Made by a program: the position numbers and the translations under genes
DNA from: Mesodorylaimus sp. YZB2_4
Taxonomy: Eukaryota; Nematoda; Enoplea; Dorylaimida; Dorylaimidae
Length of the DNA stretch: 64,000 nt
Direction: 5' to 3'
NCBI GenBank assembly: GCA_030248295.1
Contig: JASANH010000770.1
Coordinates: 930,001 to 994,000, forward strand
Part shown: one piece after another, positions 44,261 to 55,700 of the stretch
Layout of the letters: every line of letters begins with the position of its first letter
Position numbering within the stretch: position 1 is the stretch's first letter
Notes under the pieces: model-generated
Database searches by the model: none
Told to the model about the DNA's origin: nothing
Seen by the model: the letters and a program-made list of their open reading frames with translations, nothing else

Positions 44261-45223
44261 ATGGCACCGAACGATCATTTTCTGCACTGGGCCGAATTGT
44301 TCACTCGGTTTAATACGCAGGCCAATCGACGCGACAAATGGTATCGGTAAGTCGGTCCAACTCGTCACACACGACGATAGGACTGTAAACCAGTGAACAC
44401 TACAAAATTGTATTTTTAGACTAGCGCAGTACATCAGCCGTTTCGTCGTGCTCCATTGCTCTGATGTAGGAATTGGCAAATCAGACCAAATTGTGCGTTT
44501 GAAAAAATTAGAATCAGCTTTGTCCGATTCGAGAAAATGTATGCTGATTTTTTTGTGAAATATAAATGGCCGAGAGATTTTGCATTTCCATTTCAGTGTA
44601 TCGTATTTTCGGATCGATCGATTTTTTGCATAAAGCGATCGATTTATATCGGAAACCAGGAAAAGATCAAACGGTTAATTCGATGTCGATTTTGGCAAAC
44701 TTGGCAAAAGCTCTGTGGTTGTTCCAGGATCACTTTTTGTGGTTTGGAAAAGTTGGCTTGCTTCAAGTAAGTGTCATCAGTTTAGACAGTTTTTATCTAT
44801 TTTAAAATCCAAGGATTCTCGAAAAGCTGCAGCCATCTTGAGCTGATTTATGCCTTTATTTTGATTCAGGTCAACTCTGTTCGTCTGAGTCGCGGTGGGG
44901 CCTGGTGCTGGGTGATTGCCTTGGTTTGCTTGATCATTCGCGACCTGAAAGTATTGACCAACATCGAACAGGAAATAACTCGTCTTCGAACTGCTCAACG
45001 AAACCAGCAATCGTCGTCGGCCGATTGCGATTCTGTCAGCACCGTGGCATTGTTGTCCAAGGATCGGGAATGGCGAGGTGCTCAAGTGGAATTGTTAAAA
45101 GATTGTTTGGATTTGACATTGCCATTGTCGACTTTGGGCCGTGTAGGTCCCAAGCTGGCAGCTGCTTGCGGAGTGGCGTCTACTCTGATCACTATAAAAC
45201 AAGAATGGCTAAAGATTTTGTAA
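44261..45223 (+). CDS. PEX11: PEX11 peroxisomal membrane elongation/fission factor, 4 exons
   Basis: PEX11 proteins bend and elongate the peroxisomal membrane before fission. Exons are 44261-44346, 44420-44538, 44597-44766 and 44870-45223, and consistent phases give 242 aa, the usual family length. The N-terminus has the hallmark pattern (AELFTRFNTQANRRDKWYR, then LAQYISRF) and a second conserved block (VRLKKLESALSDSRKLYRIF) leading to an amphipathic segment. Later come ILANLAKALWLFQDHFLWFG, a hydrophobic stretch (WCWVIALVCLIIRDL) and a C-terminal hydrophobic region near the end. It lies about 1 kb downstream of MOCS3 on the same strand, as a separate gene. Confidence 0.92.
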
Positions 45224-45432
45224 CTGGGGTGGGTAGGAAGGATAGTGGGATAATTTTTTACTAGTGTGGTTATAGTTAGTGTTTTGGCGGGGTATGTTGT
45301 ACTTGTGATGATTGGATGGAATATTATCCTGTAACTTATGATTATAGTCGATAGAACTGGTTGAATTGGAAGATTGTGCTGCCATAACGATTTGGCTGTG
45401 CATTGTTTGGACCCCACCACGATGACATACTG
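45224..45432. other. Short intergenic gap
   Basis: No feature was recognised between the PEX11 stop and the R1 repeat. Confidence 0.4.
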
Positions 45433-45502
45433 CATACAGTTGTAACCCTCGTGCCTGGTAGGCCATGGCGAGTGGGAGAGAGTAATCAACACTCTCCCCT
45501 GG

Positions 45503-45708
45503 TGTAATGTACACGGACCCTCGGTATGAGCGACCGTTTTACTAGCCCGCTACATTATGAGTGAATAAGCCTCCTACCAAAGCTCACCTACCAAGCTGGC
45601 CTGTGATTCAGTCTTCCAACTACTGACAGGAGACTAAACAATGTACGGTGCAAGAGCATAGCTAATAGCGTACTCATATGCGTATCGTTGAAACTTAAAT
45701 ATATCACA
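45503..45708 (-). repeat. 3' LTR of the env-only element
   Basis: 206 bp matching 47246-47451 with one visible substitution (GCAAGAGCATAG here against GCAAGAGCGTAG). Confidence 0.9.
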
Positions 45709-45760
45709 TATCTCCCCCAATAAAATATGCCTTCAGCTTCCGCTCTCTTGAATAACCTCT

Positions 45761-46969
45761 TCAAAACACGCGGCTCCGTTGATCAACATTTGCATCCCGA
45801 TGATCAACACGCTCGTTTGCTGGCCGACCCATTTCCACTGCCGCTTGCTCTGTCGAACTTCGCAAACGATGATGCATCCTTTCCCAGACTGCAACACCTC
45901 TCGCCTTCGCATACCTCCAAGCTGTACGAGGACGAAACCATTTTACCACGGCCCAAAGCGTAACTGCGCCACAGACTGAGCAAATCCATAGGTCCTTCAA
46001 CTGACTCACCAAGTTGTCTACGAATCCCCATGGGGTGTACCGCCGCAAGGTATCCAAAACCTGTCTCGTTGCATTTGACGGTTTTCTGCTGTTGCCCACA
46101 GTGCTCAGCTCTGAGAGGATCTGGTCATGTTCCTCCATCGTCTTGAACACGTCGTTGAGACTTGCCTGTCCTCTAATCTCTTCCACGTTGTAAGCTGTGA
46201 TAGGTTTGTGAATAATTGTGTGAAAGTCCCCAAACACTGCCGATTGGTTCCCAAAAAGAGGTAGCGGAAGTATGGTCCCATTGAACAATCGAGCCGTCCC
46301 GTTCGTACCCTCGTAGACCCATACCTGCCCGTCATCGTCATTCAGGTGTTGTTCTTCCACCAAGTGACACTGTGCTGGTTCTCCACTCCCAAAAATTATC
46401 GACGTTTTTGGATCGAGAAACCCCACCGCCGTGATATGGCCAATCGCGTACCTGATCGGAATCTCCTTGTAACAACGATGCTTCGGCATAGGCAAGAACA
46501 CGAATGAATCCACCGCAACGCAAGGCCAAACATCCAGGATCGTTCCAGTCAGCCTAGCCATTATCTGCTGGTCCCGTAGGCGTCTCCTTGCTACCAACGT
46601 TGGCTCCTGATGCGCGAAAATCAGATCCATGTTCTGCATTTCCACCATCATGTTGCACGTTGACCAAAATGTGTATGCCAATTCCCCGTTCACGTACTCG
46701 TTCCAGCGCAACTCCCAAGCCTGAAACTGCCCAGCTACCGTGTCGCTTGGTACTGGCGCCGCTCCACCTCCAGTGCGCTTGTCTTCTGCTCGCCTTATGC
46801 GCTGATGTGTGTAGTGGTATAGCGTACGACGTAGTGGAATTCCTTGATCCGTCCATACCGCTTTCGTTCCATCGCACATCGTTCGAGTGTCCCGTTCCTC
46901 TGGATCCCAAGTAAGTGCAAAGTCTCGATCCTGGCTCAGAAACTTCCCTTTCCACCAGTTTCCCTGCAT
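45761..46969 (-). CDS. Envelope-like glycoprotein ORF, probably 5'-truncated
   Basis: The frame has 402 codons from an ATG. The ectodomain-like part contains several cysteines and N-glycosylation sequons (NGT twice, NQS, NAT). Near residue 330-350 lies a hydrophobic segment (ICSVCGAVTLWAVV) followed by a basic tail, the layout of a membrane-anchored viral-type glycoprotein. No signal peptide is present at this ATG, so the N-terminus is probably lost. I could not assign the protein to a known envelope class. It is an old or defective element copy and I infer no activity. Confidence 0.6.
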   Translation of the reverse strand: MQGNWWKGKFLSQDRDFALTWDPEERDTRTMCDGTKAVWTDQGIPLRRTLYHYTHQRIRRAEDKRTGGGAAPVPSDTVAGQFQAWELRWNEYVNGELAYTFWSTCNMMVEMQNMDLIFAHQEPTLVARRRLRDQQIMARLTGTILDVWPCVAVDSFVFLPMPKHRCYKEIPIRYAIGHITAVGFLDPKTSIIFGSGEPAQCHLVEEQHLNDDDGQVWVYEGTNGTARLFNGTILPLPLFGNQSAVFGDFHTIIHKPITAYNVEEIRGQASLNDVFKTMEEHDQILSELSTVGNSRKPSNATRQVLDTLRRYTPWGFVDNLVSQLKDLWICSVCGAVTLWAVVKWFRPRTAWRYAKARGVAVWERMHHRLRSSTEQAAVEMGRPANERVDHRDANVDQRSRVF

Positions 46970-46979
46970 ACTCTTCCAT

Positions 46980-47245
46980 TGAACGAACTCGCATTGCTCA
47001 GCTCAGTGCTCAGCTCAGTGCTCAGCTCTGAGAGGATCTGGTCATGTTCCTCCATCGTCTTGAACACGTCGTTGAGACTTGCCTGTCCTCTAATCTCTTC
47101 CACGTTGTAAGCTGTGATAGGTTTGTGAATAATTGTGTGAAAGTCCCCAAACACTGCCGTTGGCTCCTGATGCGCGAAAATCAGATCCAGAATCTGGCCT
47201 CGCCAGAATCTGGCTCCACCAGAAGTCCGCAGTCGACGTCGCCAA
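46980..47245 (-). repeat. Rearranged duplicate fragments of the env ORF
   Basis: About 47019-47158 repeats 46104-46240 almost exactly, and 47160-47190 repeats about 46599-46631. A GCTCAGTGCTCAGCTCA tandem lies at about 46996-47025. These scrambled blocks replace the gag-pol region. Confidence 0.8.
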
Positions 47246-47451
47246 TGTAATGTACACGGACCCTCGGTATGAGCGACCGTTTTACTAGCCCGCTACATTA
47301 TGAGTGAATAAGCCTCCTACCAAAGCTCACCTACCAAGCTGGCCTGTGATTCAGTCTTCCAACTACTGACAGGAGACTAAACAATGTACGGTGCAAGAGC
47401 GTAGCTAATAGCGTACTCATATGCGTATCGTTGAAACTTAAATATATCACA
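47246..47451 (-). repeat. 5' LTR of the env-only element
   Basis: 206 bp, partner of 45503-45708. CCTGG directly follows at 47452-47456. Confidence 0.9.
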
Positions 47452-47595
47452 CCTGGCTGGGAAACGTCAACCCCTCGGGTTGATGTTTCAGCCGTAGGTA
47501 TAGTCGCAAGACTATCCTGCTCCAGTCGGAGTTTGTGTCCCGCCGACTTCGGTCGGCCGCCTCCCTGCTACGCCTACCAGGCTTGGTTACACAGT

Positions 47596-49716
47596 AAGTA
47601 CTTGGATTTTTTAATTGTGAATAATATGCTTTCACAAGATTCCTCACGATCTCAAAAACCTTGAATTATGCATTTAAAGTCTGTAAATCTTGAAACGGTG
47701 GTACCGGTGGTAAACGGTGAAACAATCAGAACTAGTGGCGTGAGCTGTAAGGTGCAGATTGCATTTGCTACTCACCGTCAGATGGTGCTTTCGGAAGTGA
47801 CCTTTCTCACAAACCGTTCAGGCAAGTTGGACAACTTGGGGGTTTATGGTGTCCGATCCTTATTTTTTCACGGCCCCAAGTAGCCGCACGCATGTCGTTT
47901 TTACACGCGCTAGTATCGCATCTTTATGTGAGTTAGGCGCAGATTTCTCGATGCCAAGCACCGAGATTCCCAAAATCGAAAATCCCATCATGGGTCGCAC
48001 GTGGGTCCATGTAAATCAATCAATTCAATTCTAATTATATTTTATGTTTGTTTGATTCTATCCTGACAGTAAATTCTTAGTGACATTGATTTACTAAAGC
48101 GCAACTAAGGCCAACGCGAATTGGAAGCGGCGCAAATTTGAACGGCGCAACTAGAACACGGCGCAACTAAAACCGGTGCAATCTGGAATGGCGTAATCAG
48201 GGACGGCGCAACTGGGCTACACCCACAGAAACAAACATGTCTAGATGAGCAGTACAAGTTGAGATAATCCACATGCCATCATGATCGAGGTCATTGGATC
48301 TCACACTGGCGATCGCGACTTCTTCCAAAACGCCCAATGGTCGACGGAAGAGTTCGAGATCGATCCATCGTTTGGTTTGGCTTGACAGCTTGAGTTCTCA
48401 TCGTAACGCACCCATGGTGGGAGCTTGGAAGGACAGCTTTGACACCTGAAAAGCATTCTCGATTAGTTGGAAACTCGAAGGGAGTGGAAGACACCAAATT
48501 CACCTCGCCGAGCCCTTCATTGTCGACCAACGAGACCATCTTCTCTGGGCTGATCATCCAGCCATGTGCAACCGGGCCTGAACGTTGAAACGCTAGAAGT
48601 CTGTAAACGCTATAGAGAACGAAGTTTACCCCCGGTCTCGTCCGTCGCTCGGTCGCTCGTTCTATCCGATTGCCGCTTCGTCAATTCTTCTTTCTTGTGT
48701 GACGTTGGCCTGATCGGGAGACCAGTTTCCAGCTGCACCGCGGGGAGGTCCAGGACGACACACAGACCCATCCGGCGTTGGCAATAAGGCCGACATTCGT
48801 GGGGCGACTGCATCGAGACCAGCGAGCGTGGGCGACAAGACCCACATTGTCTGGCACCTGGCTCACTATGTGACAAGTTTCAGATTTTCAGCCTCATTGC
48901 GACGTTGAGGGTACTCTGCACTATAGTCAATCAAAACCTGTGGGGTAATAACGGCGCAGTAGGCAAGGCACCGCATTGACTGACAGGCAAATGGTTGATG
49001 GTCAGTCGGTTGTGGATGAATACAATAAAGATAACAATGAGATAGTCGATCCCTGGACTGCTCTGCGGGTAGTCGTGGTCCGCCTCGACAGTGTTTGTGA
49101 GTCGCGGACACAAAACAGCTCTGGCGTACAGCGGAGTAAATGGTTTTGCAGTGATACCGATGCCGCGCGGATGCACCTTGGGTCTCTCTCTGACAAAGCG
49201 TATTTACAGTAGAAGGGGTCTAGGCGTGTGAACGGTTAATTTTTGGTATTTATTGAGGCCGCCATCATCATCGAAAGTTATTTTAGGGTTAAGATTAGCA
49301 CCCCAAAACATACTCGTAGGATATGTAACTAAAGACCAAACTATGTATCCTGCAGAGCTTATGCGTGTTGACGACAAGGATCGTTTAAAAAGCTAGTTGC
49401 TGCGACAGCAACATTAAAAAACAGTCACACCTGCGAATTGTTTAGCTTCTCCTAGAACTGTTCAATTTTGCGGAAGGACACGTTCACACACAGATACAGG
49501 TAGATACTGCACAGTGTGAACCTACAGCTCAGCTTACAGTAGTATACTCTGACTTAGGTAACGAAATAGTCCTGAAACCACAAGCATGTCAATGCCAATG
49601 AGCATGTCAATTCTAACTTTGTAACTATTTCTTAGCTAAAAAACGTCAACAGCAAACTGGGAGAAGATCAGCATGTGAGAAATAAAAGCTAGCGCACCAA
49701 AGAAGTCACCAGCCAA
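47596..49716. other. Intergenic region
   Basis: No gene is supported. At about 48110-48215 there is a loose short tandem of GGCGCAACTNGAAC units. Around 47870 a fragment resembles repeat R3 (CGGCCCCAAGTAGCCG). Confidence 0.4.
48110..48215 (+). repeat. Imperfect short tandem repeat
   Basis: Units of about 17-20 bp based on GGCGCAACTAGAACA recur five or six times with variation, between 48110 and 48215. Confidence 0.5.
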
Positions 49717-52700
49717 TCATATGACGCTTTCCATTTCTTCTTCGGCCAGAGGAAAATTGGATGGGCAGAGAGAATAAAGCCCTTTGCCGCTTTTGCGTAA
49801 AAATACAGGTGATCGCAGCTGCGAGCTGGGAAAGGTTGCTTGGTAGCTGGGTGGTTGTGCAATCGTGGATGGCGATGAATGAGGACGCCAAGAGGGCGGC
49901 GGCTGCGGTCTGAAACCATGCGACATTGGTCAATGGGTTTTTCGAAATTGCACCCCATTCCAGTCAAGGCTCACCTTTTTGCCAGCTTTTGTTCCAATTC
50001 TCGTATTTCTCGATATGCATTGCCCAACTGGCTTTCCAGAACTTGCTCCCGTTGCCTGTTATTGCAGAAGAAAAACAGCTGTTGGAAAAAATTATGCGGC
50101 AAAAGAATAACTCACGATTTGAAATCCACGCTTAGCTTTTTCGAGTTCTTAAAATCGCTGTGAGCTTTCTCTACAACCTCTTGAAAAGTTAGTGAACGGC
50201 CCATGCTCTAAATGAGGCTGAGTTAGAAACCAGTTTAAAAAATGTTGAATTATAAATGTAGTACACCACTGAAATACTGTGAAATTATTCTTGGACTAGA
50301 AAAATACCTACCAAGCTCACCAACCCGCACAAACCGAGTCGATCAACCCTTGACAATCGATACCGGATGTACTTGCAGTAAATGTATTCCAAAAATAATA
50401 AAAGTAAGCAAAATGCGGTGCCCACAGCCAGCAAAGCAAAAGCGCTGACAAAGTTTTCCATTCCTAATTGAGCACTGTGGCTCATTTTGCCATCTCGATT
50501 TTTCGAGCATGAGCCAGAAAACCAAAAGTTTTGTAAACGTTCCAAGTCACCTAAAATTGGAAATGATTGGAATAAATGATGGTGTATGCATGATAACAAT
50601 GTGCATGCAAGCCGTTCGATTGTCAGATCAACCATCCCTTGTCAGTGAAGGTTTGTGTGGGTCTGCAACGAGTACACAATGGGTTTTCAAAATGATTAGG
50701 GAAAGTTATGAAAACCTTTTTTTGAACACTTTTGCATTTTATAGTTTTGTACTAATATGACTTTTTACGCACACTTCGCGGACCGGCGCGTTGGCAGGCA
50801 GTGTTTGACATAACCAGCTGAGATATGTGGCCCAGGGTCGACCGTACCACCGTACCGGCCGTACCGTACCCCCGTACCGGGGGTGGTACGGTACGGTACG
50901 GGTACGGCAGTGAAAACAGGCCGGTACGGCCGTACCTCCAGGGTTGTGTCATTTTTAAATTTTCCGCGCTTCAGTGATTCGCAGGTGCATGCAGCTTACT
51001 TCAAAACAGCTGTTTTTGAGTAGGTATTCGAGAAAGTGTGAAATCAAGAAGATTGTTGCACTTTGATTTGAAATCAAGAAAGTGTGAAATCAAGAAAATT
51101 GTTGCACCGTACCGTAGCTGCAGGACTTGCTGGTGTGAATTGAATTTCGTAGCTGGTCTGTTGGGGCAGCCAGTTAGGTCTTATCAGCAAATGTCTTCTA
51201 AAGTTTCTAAAGTTTACGATTATTACTACATCGACGACAACGACGAATTACACGCAATTTGCAAGGTCTGTAAGACAAAGATCTCGAGAGGCGGCCCCTC
51301 ATCTCCTCTGATTTCCATCGCAGAAAATCAGGTGCTGGAAAGCTAAGAAACCGCATTTTTGGTGGCTAAGAATGTATGCGGGGGTAACGAAGTCTTATGC
51401 CAGAAAATACCCGAATGCTTCCTTTTGTGAAATGTAATCTGCCAGCAGCTGGATTCAATACGTTCAAATTAGTCTAATACGGATGTGTGACGCCAGATTC
51501 AAACAAGCTAATAAAGTACTTTTGCTGAACTGTCCGCTTTTGAAATCAAAGCATAACCAGCTGAGAAAGTTTCTTATTCATATGCAGTTAAAGTAAAATT
51601 TTGAGTACGGTACGGCACGTCTGGCACGGTACGGTACGGCCGTACCAGGCCCTCGGTACGGGCACGGTCAAAAAAGCCGGTACGGTCGACCCTGGTATGT
51701 GGCGCGTTATTTGAAATTTGCGTGAAAAGTCCATTAAGTGCCTGAACTTTAAAAAGTAGAAACCAAAATTCTGTCGCTCATACATTTGCAGGATCGAAAA
51801 TTTGTGATTGTTCAAGCGTCAGACTTCAGCCTCTTTCTCGAAGTTTTTAGGCTTCGAAAAATGCATACTATATCTGAAAGATATTTTACCTTTTTCTTGA
51901 TACTTAAGCATAAAATTATTAATTTTGTTTATCCATTTTGAATTTTTCGGGAATCCAAATCCGTATCCAGTCATACTGAACCATTTGCCCACTGTCAACA
52001 ATTCGCAATTTTCATCTTTGCCTGCCAAATAAGCCAGAACTACCGCGTCATAAATGAATGCATCGTATTCTCTGGAAGAGGAAAAAAATATAAAAAAGCT
52101 ATTGGCAGGAAGGCGTGATTTTCCTCCGAATTTTTTAGTTATAACTTACCCTCGTTTAGTTGCTTTTATGCCGTCGTTCACGTTCTTGGTGAAAAAGTGA
52201 TTATCGATTCCCATATATTTATAAATTTTTCTGTAGTTCTTTCGCAGTGTCTCTTGCGTGTTGCCACTAATCACAGTGCCGTATTTGAAAGGAGGGTCAA
52301 AATCAGTTGGGTTCAACATCTGGAAAATTCGATTTGTCGATCCTCTCTATCCCTTCTGTAGTTGGCCCATCTGTTACATAGTTGAAGCGAAGTTTTTTGG
52401 GGCGGTGTAGGGATAACATGGTGTCTATCGTATGTGTAATTTGCAGCCTTTAGACTACATTTCGGTGGTTAAGCCGAGTTCAAACAGACACTAACTTTAA
52501 GCGACTATAACGAAGAAACTCTATGTGAAAGCCAGAATTCCTTACTTTGGGATCACTAATTCCACTGATATCGTGATATTCCGTCCTCGTGATCATAAAT
52601 GCAGCTAAATTGGCAGTATAGACGGCCAAAAAGGTCAAAGAGAACGCAGCCCAGATCAGTGCCATGAAACGAGATGTATGTGATTTAGGTACATCCGTGT

Positions 52701-55700
52701 TGACACTGGCGCTGAACAGTGTGGCCCAAACGAGCCAATAGGACCGGAAGAGGCTAAATTTATGATTTTCTGGTGGTTTCATGTGCATGTTGAAACTACT
52801 CGGGCTCAACCATTCGAACACAAATATGGCGATAGCTGCGGCTTGGATGCTGACGATGAGAATGAACACCCAAGTACTGTATTCGAAGGGTTCTGAAAAA
52901 GAGGTTTTTCAAAACACTGATGCAGTTCGAGTGTGTGTGCTGTAGCAAATGATAGCACTGCGCCAAACTCGAGATTGCCTTCATTTTCTCTTGGCTCTTT
53001 CCTTTTTCCCCGATAAACAAGAGACTTACCCAGAAAAGCAGTCGGCGATAATGCACCCCGCCTTAGAGTCACTAAAATTGCAATTCCGGTTTCCAAAAAA
53101 GGCACCGAAAAATCAATATCACGCTCACGATCCGAATTGATTTTTAGTGCTGTGACGCACATATCAGCTTTTTGATTAACCAAGTCAGAAACAAGACCGT
53201 TCCATTGCCCGTTCTAAAACGGCTGAACTTGTAGTTCAGATATAAAAGCTGTGTAAAGCAGCTACCTCGCCCTTAATCCCCCAGTTACCATCCTCGACTC
53301 GATGTAAGTCATAGCTGAAACCTATATCCGTCGAAAGTTTATTTAGTAAGTCGATGCAATACCCACTACAGCATTTCCAAGTCGAAGAATTCCTAAAACG
53401 CACAAGCTCGTTAACGCGAAATTTCCAGAGTCAAGCGCGGGAAATTCAAAAAGTTGGTATATGATGACCATCGAAACTTACGCGCTTCCATCATCGATAC
53501 TTTTCGATCCCCATCTGCAAGGTGACTGACTTTGCTGGCACATGCCCGTTTGAGCATCTCGTTCATTGACGATAACGAAAGGTTGCTCATCCAAAGTGAC
53601 AATTTTCAAATGAAACTTATCGGGCATGCCTTTGGGCGGACTAGGATCGCCCCCAGGCCAAACAATATCGTACAACTCTAATTGATGTCCTGCGAAATAT
53701 CCGACTTTTTCCCAATTTCTTTTTAATTTCATATTAACGATGGATAAATAAGAATCTCTCAATTTTCCATGATCATCAAATTCGATACGAATTTTTGGCC
53801 TTTGCGGATCGCCAGTGGTCGTGTCGACAGATGCTTTGGTGAGGTATTTGTAAAATAAGTCGCCAGTTGGCCAAGTATAATTCACGTCCGAGTCGCAGTT
53901 GGAAGTGGACTGGAGATCGATCGTGCCATCGTGATCCTTATTGAGGAGATTGAGCGCTGCTCCCAGGACCTGAAAGTATTGACACCATGGGTATGAATAA
54001 AATTAGAGCTGGTACAGCTTGAGATTTCTCGAAACTGGGGGCCGTATCATATGCGTCCTTGTCGCAGGAAAGGACCCCGTGGGCTTCCTGATCGATGCTG
54101 CCCGCAGTTTTGTGAAGAGCATTGCGCCCTATTAATTGGGTACAATTTCTACTCTGAACCAGGCGTTTTCGACCTGACTGGACAATTTAAAAAAGATTGA
54201 TTTAGCGCTAAATTTAAGTTTAAAATAATGACCCTGACCTTGCACTCGCGCGTTGAACCGCCTCAATTTACAAACTTACATCAACAGCATTTTCAATCGC
54301 TCGGACCAGCGCTGTCGGCTCCCTCTTGTAGCTTGTGCTCGTGTCAAAATGAATGCCCAATGTACCAACTGGAAATGTCTCCGACGGCGTTTTGAGGTTC
54401 GAGATTACAGACTGGGTGACGATCCAAAGATAACCAGAGCCAGTCATGCCAAGTTTCTCAGCCACTGGAAAAATCTGTTGCGCCTCAGTGAATGTGGCGT
54501 AGAACAAAATAATACGCGCATCTCCGTTGGATAATTCTTGAAGTTTGCTATCGATATCCGTGGAATTTTTTGCATTAATTGTAACTTCTTTGACTAATTC
54601 AATCCTGTGAGAAAACGATGCTGAAGACTGACTTTGAATTAGAAACACACCGCTTTCCCAGAGGATGGGTACACGAGGACAGTGCAGGCTAGTGTGCGTG
54701 TTCACCAACGGGAAAAAGCGGCAACACTGTCAAATCAGATTCTACCCAATATTTTCTGGTTTCGACAATTATACCGTTCTGTAACTTTGCTACCCCAAGC
54801 AGACTACGGCGGGTCTCAGGTCTGAATTGTAGGAGAAGAAATTTCGCTGATTACTTTCACTGTTTGTAGTTGGGGGACCAACTGAAACTATATTTCACAA
54901 GGCTTGTGCATGAAAAAGGGCGCTTCCACCTCATCGTCTGGCGGCCATTATTGTGCAGGGCTTTCTATTCTGCATAGTAAAATCCGATTGATTTTACCTC
55001 AGCCTTACACTGTCACCGGACTGAAATTGCTACGTTCTTGTTCCATGGCGTACATTATAGTTTCAGATTAAGTGGATACGGTGGATAACAATTTAGTCTT
55101 GCAAGGCACATGCGGTAAAATATGGCTTCAGATCACGCTGGCTGATTTTAGACAACGGTCAGCACTTTCAAAAACATACTGAAACTTTCTTTCTTGATCA
55201 GTCTCATATTGTCGAAGAATATTTACAAATTGACGGTTTCCAGCGATCGTGCTTGTTACGACCGCAAATTTCGACCAGGCGTAGCGTTCCAGAATATTCA
55301 CCATGGCCTCAATTTGATGTTCGATTGGTGGTGCCATTTGGACAAGACGATATTTAGCCAAGTCCTAAGCACAGATAAGTCGTAGTGCTGACTATGTGGT
55401 ATACCTTTTTTAGCTTATTCTTACCCGATTGACCAATAAGCCTGAATTATCAGCATTCCAAGCAATGACTGGAATTCCAGTGTACGAGATCATGTGAAAC
55501 AAGTACTGCACGGAGGCAGTGTTGGAGGCATATTTTTCTGACACACTAACGAATATGATGACGCTTGTCTGCAATGCAAAACTTCACTAACTCTTTGATG
55601 ACATTTAAAACGGACAAAAACGGTTGAAAAATGTTTAGTAGAAAAACTTAAATCAAGTAACTGCACGCTTACCTTCGATGGTATAAATGTATCACATAAA

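Larger units (their letters stand above)
45503..47451 (-). mobile_element. Env-only, rearranged LTR retroelement
   Basis: Two 206-bp LTRs (45503-45708 and 47246-47451) differ at one visible position. They begin TG and end CA, and flank only 1.54 kb. Read on the minus strand, a primer site (TGGCGACGTCGACTGC) starts one base inside the 5' LTR, and a polypurine tract (TTGGGGGAGATA) abuts the 3' LTR. The target duplication is CCTGG. No gag or pol is present. The interior holds an envelope-like ORF plus a rearranged 5' segment made of repeated pieces of the same ORF. Confidence 0.88.
45433..47595 (-). repeat. R1 repeat copy interrupted by an LTR element
   Basis: The left half is 45433-45502 (GGCCATGGCGAGTGGGAGAG...CTCTCCCCTGG) and the right half is 47452-47595 (CTGGGAAACGTCAACCCCTC...). 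Joined without one CCTGG they reproduce the R1 sequence seen at 6235-6425. Confidence 0.8.
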
